Below the pieces are notes generated by a model. The model had not been told where the DNA came from. It saw only the letters and a program-made list of their open reading frames with translations, and ran no database searches. Below are positions 7,895-16,961 of a stretch of DNA of 64,000 nucleotides, one piece after another. The stretch comes from an uncultured Flavobacteriales bacterium (GTDB lineage: Bacteria; Bacteroidota; Bacteroidia; Flavobacteriales; Crocinitomicaceae). Position 1 is the stretch's first letter. Each line of letters begins with the position of its first letter. The DNA lies in NCBI GenBank assembly GCA_946480085.1, contig CAMLHZ010000003.1, positions 186,001 through 250,000 of the forward strand, given 5' to 3'. The translations under genes and the position numbers were made by a program.

Positions 7895-8215
7895 ATGAGA
7901 GCTCTATCAGCAACTGGATTTTTTATTAGTGTTTGTGGTTTACTATTGGTTTGCTACAATCAGTTCGGTGTTGTGCCTTATCTTCACTATTTGGATAACA
8001 ATCCGGAGTTGAAGGTGGATGAATTTCTCATTAATCAGCGCGAAACATATCAGAATACACTTACGCTTATCAGCACAATTAGCTTGATTGTTGGTGTTTT
8101 TTCTGTTTTGTTTTGTTCTGTGGTTTACCTAAGAAAAAGAACACGAATGACGCTGCTTGGAACCATTATAGGGTTTGTTACAGCAACTACGGCCATTATC
8201 CATTCGTGGTTCTAA
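7895..8215 (+). CDS. Small membrane protein, unknown function
   Basis: A 106-residue protein with three predicted membrane helices: about 5-25 (ATGFFISVCGLLLVCYNQF), 54-76 (LTLISTISLIVGVFSVLFCSV) and 84-104. A hydrophilic loop of about 25 residues follows the first helix. No family recognised. It ends 6 nt before the photolyase start, so the two are probably co-transcribed. A TATTTTTG -7-like box at 7871-7878 lies 17 nt upstream. Confidence 0.65.
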   Translation: MRALSATGFFISVCGLLLVCYNQFGVVPYLHYLDNNPELKVDEFLINQRETYQNTLTLISTISLIVGVFSVLFCSVVYLRKRTRMTLLGTIIGFVTATTAIIHSWF

Positions 8216-8221
8216 AAGCTC

Positions 8222-9520
8222 ATGGAAACAGCAATCTTTTGGCATCGCCGGGATTTACGATTAAGCGATAATGCAGGCTTGTATAAGGCGCTTAAAAGTG
8301 GAAAGTATGTTCAACCCATTTTTATTTTCGATACTACAATCTTAAAGTTCTTGCCTAAGAACGATCAGCGTGTTCGGTTTATTCATGAGTGGATTCTGAA
8401 ACTGAAAGAGGAATACGGAAAGGTCGGCTCTGATTTGTTAGTGAGAGTGGGGGATCCTGTGGATATTATTCCTGAACTCTTAAAAGAACTGGATGCTAAA
8501 GCCGTTTTTACCAATCGTGATTATGAACCAGATGCGATTGCACGAGATAAAAAAGTAGGTGAGAAACTGGCAAAACTGAATTGCGAGTTCATTGGAGCAA
8601 AGGATCAGGTGATTTTTGAAAAATCTGAAATTGTAAAAGCAGATAATTCGCCATACACTGTTTACACTCCTTATTCCAAGCGTTGGAAAGAAAAGCTGAA
8701 TGACTTTTATCTGAAAGCCTATCCAGTTGAAAAGTATGTTTCCAATTTGTGTAAAAGTGAATCTACGGAAGTCCCTACTTTGCAAGAACTCGGATTTACA
8801 AATGAAGAAATTCATGAGTTTCCATCTGAAAACATTCCGGATAGAATAATTTCTACTTATCACGATACGCGGGATTTACCATATGTACTTGGAACGTCGC
8901 GACTAAGTGTTCATCTCCGTTTTGGAACCATTTCCATCCGCGCTTTGGCAAAAGTGGCTTTGGCGAAAAATGAAAAATACCTGAACGAATTGATTTGGCG
9001 CGATTTCTACCAGATGATCCTGTTTCAGTTTCCTTACATTCTTAACGGTGCTTTCAAAAAGAACTACGACAAGATTACCTGGGAATTTGATGAAATTCAG
9101 TGGAAGGCTTGGTGTGAAGGAAAGACAGGCTATCCAATGGTCGACGCCGGAATGCGTGAGCTAAACGAAACGGGTTTCATGCACAATCGCGTTCGAATGG
9201 TGGTTGCGAGCTTCTTAACCAAACATTTACTCCACGACTGGCGTTTGGGGGAAAGGTATTTCGCTGAAAAACTCCTTGATTTTGATTTGGCGAGCAACAT
9301 TGGTGGTTGGCAGTGGGCAATGGGTGGTGGAAACGACGCAGCACCTTATTTTCGTGTTTTCAATCCAACCAGTCAACAGCAAAAATTTGACCCGAAGTTT
9401 GAATACATCAAGCGCTGGGTTCCTGAGTTTGGAACAGATAAGTATCCTGAACCGATTGTAGAACATACGTTTGCACGGAATCGGGTGTTGGAGCGTTATA
9501 AAAAAGCGCTGAACGCTTAG
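8222..9520 (+). CDS. phr: Deoxyribodipyrimidine photolyase (class I)
   Basis: Light-driven repair of cyclobutane pyrimidine dimers. The 432-residue protein has the N-terminal antenna-binding Rossmann domain (IFWHRRDLRLSDNAGLYKAL), then the FAD-binding helical domain with YVLGTSRLSVHLRFG, GKTGYPMVDAGMREL, TGFMHNRVRM and GGWQWAMGGGNDAAPYFRVF. By comparison with the E. coli enzyme from memory, the three electron-transfer tryptophans (TWEFDE, DWRLGERYF, GGWQW) and the asparagine near FAD are present. No iron-sulfur cysteines, so not a bacterial 6-4 type. It follows a small membrane protein and is followed by a repeat cluster. Confidence 0.92.
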   Translation: METAIFWHRRDLRLSDNAGLYKALKSGKYVQPIFIFDTTILKFLPKNDQRVRFIHEWILKLKEEYGKVGSDLLVRVGDPVDIIPELLKELDAKAVFTNRDYEPDAIARDKKVGEKLAKLNCEFIGAKDQVIFEKSEIVKADNSPYTVYTPYSKRWKEKLNDFYLKAYPVEKYVSNLCKSESTEVPTLQELGFTNEEIHEFPSENIPDRIISTYHDTRDLPYVLGTSRLSVHLRFGTISIRALAKVALAKNEKYLNELIWRDFYQMILFQFPYILNGAFKKNYDKITWEFDEIQWKAWCEGKTGYPMVDAGMRELNETGFMHNRVRMVVASFLTKHLLHDWRLGERYFAEKLLDFDLASNIGGWQWAMGGGNDAAPYFRVFNPTSQQQKFDPKFEYIKRWVPEFGTDKYPEPIVEHTFARNRVLERYKKALNA

Positions 9521-9522
9521 TC

Positions 9523-9640
9523 AGCTTTCGATACTCTCCGCTGCGCTTCGAACTCAATCTGACAGTTAATTTCCCCGTCACTTCGAGTGGCTCTGACTGA
9601 AATGAAATGGAATTTCAGAGTTGTATCGAGAAGTGCACTA
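9523..9640. repeat. Intergenic repeats between photolyase and DUF2480
   Basis: Two repeat-like blocks lie between convergent genes: CTTTCGATACTCTCCGCTGC followed by GCTTCGAACTC, related to the TCGAGCGGAGTCGA family, and a hairpin whose ends are CACTTCGA and TCGAGAAGTG (9590-9636) with an inner CTGAAAT/ATTTCAG pairing. The DUF2480 stop codon abuts the right end. Confidence 0.6.
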
Positions 9641-10147
9641 CTTAGGCTTCTTGTAAATCGGAACGGTAGAACAAGGTTCTCCAAACATAATCGAAGAACA
9701 AACGGTTTGAACTCTGGAAAAGAATGTCATCATTGCGTTAGAAGCATCTGGCAAATCACTGCAGCCTTTTACAATTAATTTTCCATCTTCAAATGGCAAC
9801 AAATCCAGTTCATGGATTGCTTGAATCAACGCAGCTTGTTTTGCATCGTCTTTGTTTCCTGCAACCGCCAGCTTTGCGATGGGAGATAAGTAAGTGTTCA
9901 CCAACAAAAATGCCCATGACGGAAGAATAGCATCCGAAGAACAAAAAAGGTAAACCACTTTGTTCTGGTACTGCGACCAATCGTGTTCTTTTAAGTTGGC
10001 TCTGAATTCCTTTTCACGAAGTACCAATCCTTCCCATAAAAAAGGTGCAAAATCAAAAGCAACAATGTCGTTTTGTTTGGGTAAATAATCCAATAAATCT
10101 ACCTGGATAAGCCCGGAATTGGCAACTTTATTTACGATTTCTTCCAT
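9638..10147 (-). CDS. DUF2480 family protein
   Basis: A 169-residue protein matching the Bacteroidota DUF2480 family: MEEIVNKVANSGLIQVDL, DFAPFLWEGLVLREKEFR, LKEHDWSQYQNKVVYLFCSSDAILPSWAF and a C-terminal CSSIMFGEPCSTVPIYK. The last segment resembles the cysteine-containing tails of SUF-associated small proteins, but no function is established. The ATG at 10147 is supported by the family N-terminus; an in-frame start 105 bases further upstream would translate intergenic repeat DNA. Confidence 0.85.
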   Translation of the reverse strand: MEEIVNKVANSGLIQVDLLDYLPKQNDIVAFDFAPFLWEGLVLREKEFRANLKEHDWSQYQNKVVYLFCSSDAILPSWAFLLVNTYLSPIAKLAVAGNKDDAKQAALIQAIHELDLLPFEDGKLIVKGCSDLPDASNAMMTFFSRVQTVCSSIMFGEPCSTVPIYKKPK

Positions 10148-10163
10148 GATAACAAAGTTAAGA

Positions 10164-10200
10164 AAAGACCATAGACCTGAGACAAAAGATGAAAGACTTA
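10164..10200. repeat. AAAGAC-type short repeat
   Basis: AAAGACCATAGACCTGAGAC followed by AAAAGATGAAAGACTTA. A related stretch occurs at 60855-60889 (AGACTTATGGACGAAAGACA...). Each sits just upstream of a minus-strand gene. Loose tandem GAC-spaced units; weak as a repeat family. Confidence 0.4.
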
Positions 10201-10241
10201 TTTTGGGCGAAAATGGAATTCTTAATGAATTAGCAAAAATC

Positions 10242-10265
10242 CAACTTAACAATATTGTTAAGTTG
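10242..10265. promoter_or_regulatory. 24-bp perfect palindrome, operator-like
   Basis: Perfect palindrome built of the half-site CAACTTAACAAT and its complement. Six bases further on comes TGTAATGATGCA. The same arrangement, with one mismatch in the palindrome, is found at 57230-57253. It resembles a dimeric repressor site next to a start codon, but the reading frame after the ATG is not convincing. Confidence 0.6.
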
Positions 10266-10323
10266 TTTCAATGTAATGATGCATTTTTTGGAAATTCCCA
10301 AAATCAGCATTTCAATAACCGAT

Positions 10324-10352
10324 TTCTCTGCGCTCTTCTTTCCTTGCGGTTC
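10324..10352. repeat. Partial copy of the GCAAAG hairpin family
   Basis: TCTCTGCGCTCTTCTTTCCT then TGCGGTTC resembles the right arm of the element at 7752-7822; the left arm is absent here. Together with the two preceding blocks it fills most of the gap between the two minus-strand genes. Confidence 0.5.
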
Positions 10353-10410
10353 AAAAGAAAAAGAATCTTTTACCAAAAAAGCAAAGAAACAGGTATTAAG
10401 GGGTTGGCTT

Positions 10411-11703
10411 CTATTTTAGCCCATATTTTCCTTTATACTTCTCGTAAAGCGCGTTCTGGAAATTCGTCACAGGAACAAAAACACCGTTCACCAAAATCAA
10501 CGTTACGTTATTCGATTTCATGTCCAAAGCTGAGCCTTGAGAAACAAACAAGGTTGCTTTCTTTCCTTCCTGAATGGTTCCGTACAGTTTATCGATTCCT
10601 AAGATCTTACACGCGTTGATTGTGATTGCTTGAATGGCTTGCTCTTCGGTTAAGCCATAACCCATTGCTGTTCCGGCCAGGAAAGGAAGGTTTCGCGCGT
10701 TCATTGCTTCCATATCGCCTTCGTTTTGCAGACAGAACAAAATTCCTGCATCTTGCAAAATACTTGGTAAGCGGTAAACCAAATCCACATCGTTGTCTTC
10801 TCCATCAGGTAAACTATGCAAACGCGGCAACATTACAGGAATGTTTCTTTGCTTCAATTTGTCCGTCATCATGTAGCTGTCATAACCACCAACAATTACT
10901 GCATGCTTGATTTCGAAATGATCGATGAAATCCAATGCGTCGTGCAACTGTTGCAGCTCATTGGCGTGAATGTAAACACGTTTTTCGCCTTTGAAACATT
11001 CCTTCATTGCTTCGTAACGCAAGTCTGAAGTTAAATCACCTTTAGAGTAAGCCAACGCCAATTCGAAATATTCGTAAATCTCACGTTTTTGTTCGCCGTA
11101 CTTTTCATTTCTGGTTTTTGGTTGTGGTTCTGCCCACCAACCACCGCCTTGTAAGCTTTCCGGCCAGTTCAGGTGAATCCCATCATTTGCAGCAAGGGTT
11201 CCGTCTTCCCAGTTCCAGCAACTGTTCGCCATTACAGCCGAAGTCCCTGAAATAATTCCGCCGCGAGGAGTTGATTGGGTAATCAGAATTCCGTTGGTAC
11301 GAACCGTTTCTAAAATTTGAGATTCACAGTTAAAGGCAATTTGCGCACGTACATTACTGTTGAAATCTCCTGTTTCGTTGAAGTCGCGGGTTGCGCGAAC
11401 GGCATCAATCTCGGTTAGACCAAGTGTTGTATTTGGCGCAACAAATCCAGCGTAAAGGTGTTGACCATTCATGTCGATAATGGTATCCCAGTCACTTTTT
11501 TCGTAACTGTATGCAAGAGCATTTTTTACCAGAATGATTTTATCGCCTTCAATTCCTACAACTCCTTTTTCAAAGATGTTTCCATCTCCAACGTGTACAG
11601 TTGGATTTTCAATCAGAATTCGTTTTGGCTTTGTTTGAGCAAATGCAGTAGTTGCAGATAAAAACAAAGTAGCCAGCGCTATGTATGTGTTTCTTGTTCT
11701 CAT
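10411..11703 (-). CDS. Amidohydrolase-like protein, secreted
   Basis: A 430-residue exported protein (signal peptide to about residue 22, ...TTAFAQ). It has the amidohydrolase frame: an N-terminal beta segment with VVGIEGDKIILV, then MNGQHLYAGFVAPNTTLGLTEID, a barrel, and the C-terminal signature GLTEEQAIQAITINACKILGIDKLYGTIQEGKKA. The usual metal-binding H-x-H after LYAGF is replaced by PNTT, so metal catalysis is doubtful. It starts 2 nt after the larger two-domain amidohydrolase, forming an operon. The substrate is unknown; imidazolonepropionase-like proteins share the layout. Confidence 0.82.
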   Translation of the reverse strand: MRTRNTYIALATLFLSATTAFAQTKPKRILIENPTVHVGDGNIFEKGVVGIEGDKIILVKNALAYSYEKSDWDTIIDMNGQHLYAGFVAPNTTLGLTEIDAVRATRDFNETGDFNSNVRAQIAFNCESQILETVRTNGILITQSTPRGGIISGTSAVMANSCWNWEDGTLAANDGIHLNWPESLQGGGWWAEPQPKTRNEKYGEQKREIYEYFELALAYSKGDLTSDLRYEAMKECFKGEKRVYIHANELQQLHDALDFIDHFEIKHAVIVGGYDSYMMTDKLKQRNIPVMLPRLHSLPDGEDNDVDLVYRLPSILQDAGILFCLQNEGDMEAMNARNLPFLAGTAMGYGLTEEQAIQAITINACKILGIDKLYGTIQEGKKATLFVSQGSALDMKSNNVTLILVNGVFVPVTNFQNALYEKYKGKYGLK

Positions 11704-11705
11704 GA

Positions 11706-14700
11706 TTAATGCTCGTTTTCGCCTAGTGAACCTTCTTCACCAATAGTACTACAATGGAATTTACCTCTACGTTTCTTGAAAAACGTTCGTGTTGGTGCAC
11801 CGCCTTTTCCTGCATCTTGCATAGCTGTTACCAATCGTACTTTCTCCTGGTTCATAATGACTTGTTGCTCAGCGGATTTCTTTGCGTCGTAAAGGATTTC
11901 ACCGTCAACAACCGTATAAAGTACTTTCGCTTCAATGCTCAATGGATTCGTTGTCCAAAGCACCAAGTCAGCATCTTTACCGACTTTCACACTTCCCATT
12001 CGGTCATCGAGTTTCAATAATTTGGCAGGATTCAAGGTCACCATTTTCCATGCGTCGATTTCCGAGATTCCTCCGTATTTAATAACTTTTGCAGCTTCCT
12101 GGTTCAATCGTCTTCCCATTTCAGCATCGTCAGAATTGATCGCAACCACCAATCCCATTTGATTCATTAAGGAAGCATTGTAAGGAATGGCATCTTTTAC
12201 TTCGTATTTGTATGCCCACCAATCTGCGAAAGTGGAAGCTCCGGCTCCGTGTGCTTTCATTTTGTCGGCCACTTTATAACCTTCCAAAATATGAGTAAAG
12301 GTATTTACGTTGAATCCGAATGAATCTGCAACATGCATCAACATGTTGATTTCCGATTGAATGTAGCTGTGACAAGTAATTCTTCTATCGCCTTTTACAA
12401 TTTCGTAAAGTGCATCCAATTCCAAATCGCGTGCAGGAGGAACTGCATTTGCTTTCTCACGAGCCTTTTCGCTCATTGCATTGTACGATTTTTGAGCTTC
12501 ATAGTAAGCAAGAGCACGAGAGAATCCATCGATGTAAACTTGTTCAACTCCCATTCGTGTTTGTGGAAAACGAATCGTGTTCCAGTCGCCCCAGTTAGAT
12601 TGCTTAACGTTTTCACCCAAAGCAAACTTCACAAATTTTGGTGCGTTTGGAATTAAATAATCCTGAGGTAAATGTCCCCATTTCAATTTCACCAAGGCAC
12701 TTTGTCCACCCACCGGATTTGCGGAACCGTGTAACAGCTGAGCCGCCGTTACTCCTCCGCTCAACTGACGATAAACATTAATGTCGTCTCCAGTAATCAC
12801 ATCACCAATTCGAACTTCACACGAAATGGCTTGTCCGCCTTCGTTCACTCCTTTACTCAAAGAAATATGTGAATGTTCATCAATGATTCCGCATGTCAAA
12901 TGTTTTCCCGAGGCGTCAATCACTTTAGCTCCAGCTGGCAAAGTATAGGTGCTTGAGCCTCGATGAATGGCTTTTATTTTTCCTTTTTCAACGATTACCG
13001 TTGCATTGGAAATAATTCCATCTTCTTCGTTAGTCCAAACCGTTGCATTTTCAAAAACAATGAATTGTTGTTCAGGAACAGAATCGAATCCAAAAGCCAT
13101 GTTCGGATAAAGTGTCTTTCCTTTGAAAGCGGTGTCAATGACCCAAGCCGTTTCCTGAGCTTTGTCGTTGAATTTTTCTGATCTGAATGCGCTCCACTTT
13201 AGCCATGATCCTGATGGACCAGTTCCGTCACCTTCAACGATGAATAAACGTGTATTCATGATTCCTTTGAGGCTGTAATGCATCGGGACTTTGTCTTTCA
13301 GAATGAACTGAAGTGTTACGTCATTTTCTGAATAAGCAATGTGTGCATCGGCTGTTAAGGTATCAGTGACAGGTTTTCCGGTAAGTGAATCCTTGCTTGT
13401 TCTTGGTAGACGAACTGCTGCTTCTAATTTTGATGTTGCGCCCTTGATTTCCAGATTGTATTTGATACCGTCAATATTCATGCTGTACTTACCACGGATA
13501 TCGGCTTCAGCGGTATAATTTTTTGTCTCGCGTTCACCTTTGCTTACAACTTCAAGAACTTGTGTTTTGTATAAGAATGGATCTTGTTCATAAATGTTGA
13601 AGTAAGCCCATTTTCCAGCTTCCAATGTTCCGTATTCTTTGTCAATTCCAATCATTTTTGCAGGAACAATTGTCAAGGCTTTTAACGCATCTTTCGGTGT
13701 GTATCCCATGGTGAACGATTTGTGCAGATTTGCCCAAAACAATTCAGGATTTTTACTTCCAGCGCTGGTGATAGCAAACTCTACCTTCTGATCGCTAAGG
13801 AATTTCAAGTTGGTTGGAGCCATTTCCCAGTGTTTCAAATCACCAAAAGGAATTTGACGAGCAACATACGGATCCTTCATGTCGTAAGCTTCCGGGAAGT
13901 TGATCGGAATGACCAATTGTCTTTTCAGCGTATCGTATATTTTTCCAAGCTCATATTCATGTCCGGTTCCGTAAATGATGAATTTTCGATTGAATTCTTG
14001 GTCAATTGCGGTAACACGTAAGAGTTCGTATTGATCCGAGGTTCCGAAAAAGCAAGGCAATTTCTTTTGTGCATTTAACGCAGTTAATGAATAGTTTACT
14101 TCCGTTCCGTATTTCTCATACCAATCTGCATCATATAAAGATTGACGTAAAAGGGCGATGCTTCCCATTTGTGAACTCGGGTAACTTTGATTCGAATTTC
14201 CTTTGTTGAAACTGTAAAATCCGGCAACTTCACTTTTCAGAATCTGGTCTTTTGTTGCAGAGGTGCTCAATCCAATCAAGGTTCCAAATCCTTGAGCAAT
14301 TCCATCGTTAACATGTGTCAAAGCCAATCCAAATCCCATTTTATGATAATCAGCCATTGCAGCTGGATTCGGAGTGTACGTTAAAGATGAATTGTATTCT
14401 GAATGAATGCTTTGATTCCAGTAATACGGTCCGGCTTTCTGTCCTTCCTGCTGTTCTTCTCTCGACAGATTCTTGTTTTGATATTCGGGCATCCCGATGT
14501 TTGAATTCAATTCAATGAATGCAGGAACCACAACATGACCTTGTCCGTCGATTTTCACTAAGTCACTTGGAATGATCATTGTGACACCAACCGACTCAAT
14601 TTTTCCATTTCTAACAATGATTGTAGCATTGTCCAGAATCTTCTCTGGAGAAACGTAAACCTTCACATTGGTAAGCGCAAAAGAATTGTCTGTTGATTTC

Positions 14701-14783
14701 GCGGTTCCATTTACTGGAACTGGTAATTGGGCAAAAGCTTGAATACCAGAAAGCAGAAAAAGGGAGAGTAAGAATTGCTTCAT
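11706..14783 (-). CDS. Two-domain amidohydrolase, secreted
   Basis: About 1025 residues: signal peptide (MKQFLLSLFLLSGIQAFAQ), an amidohydrolase domain (about 20-430), a linker beta domain, and a second amidohydrolase domain (about 600-1000). The first lacks the metal H-x-H (VVVPAFIELNSNIGMPE). The second has EHSHIS, then CHSYIQ, THILEG and NSDDAE, which supply plausible metal ligands, and the ending LVLWTTNPLSIEAKVLYTVVDGEILYD. So only the C-terminal domain seems catalytically competent. The start is the ATG before KQFLL; a TTG two codons earlier is discounted. The next gene is 2 nt downstream. Confidence 0.85.
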   Translation of the reverse strand: MKQFLLSLFLLSGIQAFAQLPVPVNGTAKSTDNSFALTNVKVYVSPEKILDNATIIVRNGKIESVGVTMIIPSDLVKIDGQGHVVVPAFIELNSNIGMPEYQNKNLSREEQQEGQKAGPYYWNQSIHSEYNSSLTYTPNPAAMADYHKMGFGLALTHVNDGIAQGFGTLIGLSTSATKDQILKSEVAGFYSFNKGNSNQSYPSSQMGSIALLRQSLYDADWYEKYGTEVNYSLTALNAQKKLPCFFGTSDQYELLRVTAIDQEFNRKFIIYGTGHEYELGKIYDTLKRQLVIPINFPEAYDMKDPYVARQIPFGDLKHWEMAPTNLKFLSDQKVEFAITSAGSKNPELFWANLHKSFTMGYTPKDALKALTIVPAKMIGIDKEYGTLEAGKWAYFNIYEQDPFLYKTQVLEVVSKGERETKNYTAEADIRGKYSMNIDGIKYNLEIKGATSKLEAAVRLPRTSKDSLTGKPVTDTLTADAHIAYSENDVTLQFILKDKVPMHYSLKGIMNTRLFIVEGDGTGPSGSWLKWSAFRSEKFNDKAQETAWVIDTAFKGKTLYPNMAFGFDSVPEQQFIVFENATVWTNEEDGIISNATVIVEKGKIKAIHRGSSTYTLPAGAKVIDASGKHLTCGIIDEHSHISLSKGVNEGGQAISCEVRIGDVITGDDINVYRQLSGGVTAAQLLHGSANPVGGQSALVKLKWGHLPQDYLIPNAPKFVKFALGENVKQSNWGDWNTIRFPQTRMGVEQVYIDGFSRALAYYEAQKSYNAMSEKAREKANAVPPARDLELDALYEIVKGDRRITCHSYIQSEINMLMHVADSFGFNVNTFTHILEGYKVADKMKAHGAGASTFADWWAYKYEVKDAIPYNASLMNQMGLVVAINSDDAEMGRRLNQEAAKVIKYGGISEIDAWKMVTLNPAKLLKLDDRMGSVKVGKDADLVLWTTNPLSIEAKVLYTVVDGEILYDAKKSAEQQVIMNQEKVRLVTAMQDAGKGGAPTRTFFKKRRGKFHCSTIGEEGSLGENEH

Positions 14784-14870
14784 GTACAATTTTGGATTTG
14801 GAAGCGCGAAAAATAGTGATTTTACCGCGAATTTTAGCTGTCTTTCCGACGAATGCGCTTTATTTTTCGG

Positions 14871-14878
14871 TAATTTTG
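14871..14878 (+). promoter_or_regulatory. Putative -7 element (TAATTTTG)
   Basis: TAATTTTG fits TAnnTTTG and lies 36 nt before the ATG of the membrane protein at 14915. No TTG is seen at the right -33 distance. Confidence 0.4.
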
Positions 14879-14914
14879 TGCAAACTAAGGTTTAAAAATT
14901 AAACGAAACGAATT

Positions 14915-15346
14915 ATGTTATTACACTCACACTCAGGATTTCGATGGATAGTATTGCTTTTGTTGCTTACTGCCATTATTAGAGCAGCCATTAAAAAGAG
15001 CGGAGGCGTTTATGGGAAATCGGACAAGATGATCAATCTTTTTGCCATGATTTCTGTACATATTCAGGTGACGTTTGGTTTGGTAATGTTGTTTTTAGGT
15101 GAAAAAAATCTTTTCCATGAAGGTTGGATGAAAGATCCTGTAAGTCGCTTTTTTGTGATGGAACACTTAACAATGATGATTTTGGCAATGGTTCTGATCA
15201 CGATTGGCAGAAGAAAAGCAGAGAACAAAGAGACTCCAGCCGCAAAGCATAGTGCAATTTTGATCTGGTATTCGATTACATTGATCGTTATTTTAGCAGC
15301 TATTCCTTGGCCAGGTCTTAGAAACGTTGGTGCCGGATGGATGTAA
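14915..15346 (+). CDS. Four-helix membrane protein, cytochrome b-like
   Basis: A 143-residue protein with four predicted membrane helices (about 8-25, 43-63, 78-98 and 114-134). Histidines recur at helix ends or inside them (LHSHSGFRW, ISVHIQ, MEHLTMM, KHSAIL) and the C-terminus is IPWPGLRNVGAGWM. This fits a small Bacteroidota family annotated as cytochrome B-like; haem binding is inferred from the histidines only. The following cytochrome c gene overlaps by 10 nt, which supports a redox role for both. Confidence 0.7.
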   Translation: MLLHSHSGFRWIVLLLLLTAIIRAAIKKSGGVYGKSDKMINLFAMISVHIQVTFGLVMLFLGEKNLFHEGWMKDPVSRFFVMEHLTMMILAMVLITIGRRKAENKETPAAKHSAILIWYSITLIVILAAIPWPGLRNVGAGWM

Positions 15347-15675
15347 AAATCGGAATCTTTTGCTCTTTGGTTTTGATGCTTTCTTCATGCGGTGAAGATC
15401 CGAAATCGAAAACAGTTCGTTGGGATGAGACAGAAACGCAACAAGCGGTTGATCCCATGTCAACTTATATGATAAATTGTTCTTCTTGTCATGGTGAAGA
15501 TGGTAAATTAGGCGCTTCTCAAGCGGCAGATTTGTCTAAAAGCACAATTAACGACAAGGAGATTTTAGAAATGATCAACAAAGGGAATGACAAAGGCATG
15601 ATGCCTTACGAGGATGTGATTTCTCTCGAAGAAAGAAAAGCCTTAGTTCCATTTGTGAAAGCACTTCGTAAGTAG
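15337..15675 (+). CDS. Small c-type cytochrome lipoprotein
   Basis: A 112-residue protein with a lipobox signal (MDVKIGIFCSLVLMLSSC, cysteine 18), a short acidic linker, and one class I cytochrome c domain: CSSCH haem site at about residues 48-52, and the distal methionine in GMMPYEDVISLEERKALVPFVKAL. It carries electrons in the periplasm, tethered to a membrane. It overlaps the upstream cytochrome b-like gene by 10 nt, so the two are translated together. Confidence 0.88.
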   Translation: MDVKIGIFCSLVLMLSSCGEDPKSKTVRWDETETQQAVDPMSTYMINCSSCHGEDGKLGASQAADLSKSTINDKEILEMINKGNDKGMMPYEDVISLEERKALVPFVKALRK

Positions 15676-15758
15676 AAAGTTCAAAACGTTCAAAGAAGTT
15701 TAAATAGTTCAAGTGTTTAATGTTTGAACTTTTGAACCTTTTGACCCCTTTTGAACTA
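15676..15758. repeat. TTCAAAA-type hairpin repeat (copy 1)
   Basis: Left arm AAAGTTCAAAACGTTCAAAG then AAGTTTAAATAGTTCAA; right arm TTGAACTTTTGAACCTTTTG then ACCCCTTTTGAACTA. The arms are inverted and each is made of 8-10 nt TTCAAAA units. Similar elements occur at 52781 and 55302. It occupies the gap before hflX. Confidence 0.7.
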
Positions 15759-15776
15759 AATTTTAAAGAAATTTTT

Positions 15777-16961
15777 ATGACGCAAGGCCACGTGCTTGTA
15801 GATGCTGTTGAAGAACAGTGCATATTAGTTGGGATTATCACTGGTGGAACAACCGATGAACAATCTCAGGAGTATTTAGACGAATTGGAATTTTTGGCTG
15901 AAACGGCTGGCGCTATGTCTGTTAAACGTTTTGTGCAGCGATTACCAATGGCGAATCCCAGAACCTTTGTTGGAACAGGTAAGCTGGAAGAAATCAGAGT
16001 TTATATCAAGGAGAACCAGATTGAAATGGTCGTTTTTGACGACGATTTAACTCCTGGTCAATTGAGAAATATTGAGAAGGAACTGGAATGTAAAGTTCTG
16101 GATAGAACCATATTAATTCTCGACATTTTTGCGAGTAGAGCGAGAACTTCGCACGCGAGAACGCAAGTGGAACTGGCGCAAATGCAATACATGCTTCCGC
16201 GTTTGAAACGTTTGTGGACACACCTTGAACGACAAAAAGGAGGTATCGGGCTTCGTGGTCCGGGGGAATCTCAGATTGAAACCGACCGTCGAATTATCCA
16301 ACAACGAATTGCTTTGTTGAAAGAGAAGTTGAAAGACATCGACAAACAAATGGCAGTTCAACGCAGTAATCGCGGACAATTGGTACGTGTTGCTTTGGTG
16401 GGATATACGAACGTTGGAAAGAGTACCATCATGAACTTATTGGCGAAATCTGAAGTTTTTGCAGAGAATAAACTGTTTGCAACTTTGGATACAACAGTTC
16501 GAAAAGTGGTAGTGGAGAATTTACCTTTCTTGCTTACTGATACGGTTGGATTCATTCGTAAGTTACCGCATCAATTGGTAGAATCGTTTAAATCTACCTT
16601 GGATGAGGTAAGAGAAGCAGATTTGTTGATTCATGTGGTCGACCTATCACATCCCAATTTCGAAGATCACATTAACGTAGTGAACGAAACGCTTGCAGAA
16701 TTGGATAAAACGGTGAAGCCTACATTGTTGGTTTTCAATAAAATTGATGCTTACAGAACCGATTCTGTAGAGGATGGAGAAGAAGAATTACCGTCAATTG
16801 AAGAACTGAAGAAAACATGGATGAGTAAAATGGACGCCACAAAATGCGTTTTCATTTCTGCTCAGGATAAAACCAATGTTGATGAGTTACGTGATGTAAT
16901 GTATGAAGAGATCAAGCGTATTTTTGCCATTCGATATCCTTACAACAATTTTTTATACTAA
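15777..16961 (+). CDS. hflX: Ribosome-associated GTPase HflX
   Basis: 394 residues. HflX binds the 50S subunit and splits stalled ribosomes. N-terminal HflX domain with FVGTGKLEEI and VVFDDDLTPGQLRNIEKEL, ARTSHARTQVELAQMQYMLPRL and GGIGLRGPGESQIETDRR, then the G domain: GYTNVGKST (G1), DTVGFIRKLPHQLVESFKST (G3 with switch II) and NKID (G4). The start is the ATG at 15777 before TQGHVL; the longer in-frame start would translate the hairpin repeat. Confidence 0.95.
   Translation: MTQGHVLVDAVEEQCILVGIITGGTTDEQSQEYLDELEFLAETAGAMSVKRFVQRLPMANPRTFVGTGKLEEIRVYIKENQIEMVVFDDDLTPGQLRNIEKELECKVLDRTILILDIFASRARTSHARTQVELAQMQYMLPRLKRLWTHLERQKGGIGLRGPGESQIETDRRIIQQRIALLKEKLKDIDKQMAVQRSNRGQLVRVALVGYTNVGKSTIMNLLAKSEVFAENKLFATLDTTVRKVVVENLPFLLTDTVGFIRKLPHQLVESFKSTLDEVREADLLIHVVDLSHPNFEDHINVVNETLAELDKTVKPTLLVFNKIDAYRTDSVEDGEEELPSIEELKKTWMSKMDATKCVFISAQDKTNVDELRDVMYEEIKRIFAIRYPYNNFLY

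Noticed and set aside
10148..10252. 35-codon N-terminal extension of the DUF2480 protein
   Set aside because: The extension translates repeat and palindrome DNA, while the family N-terminus starts at the ATG at 10147.
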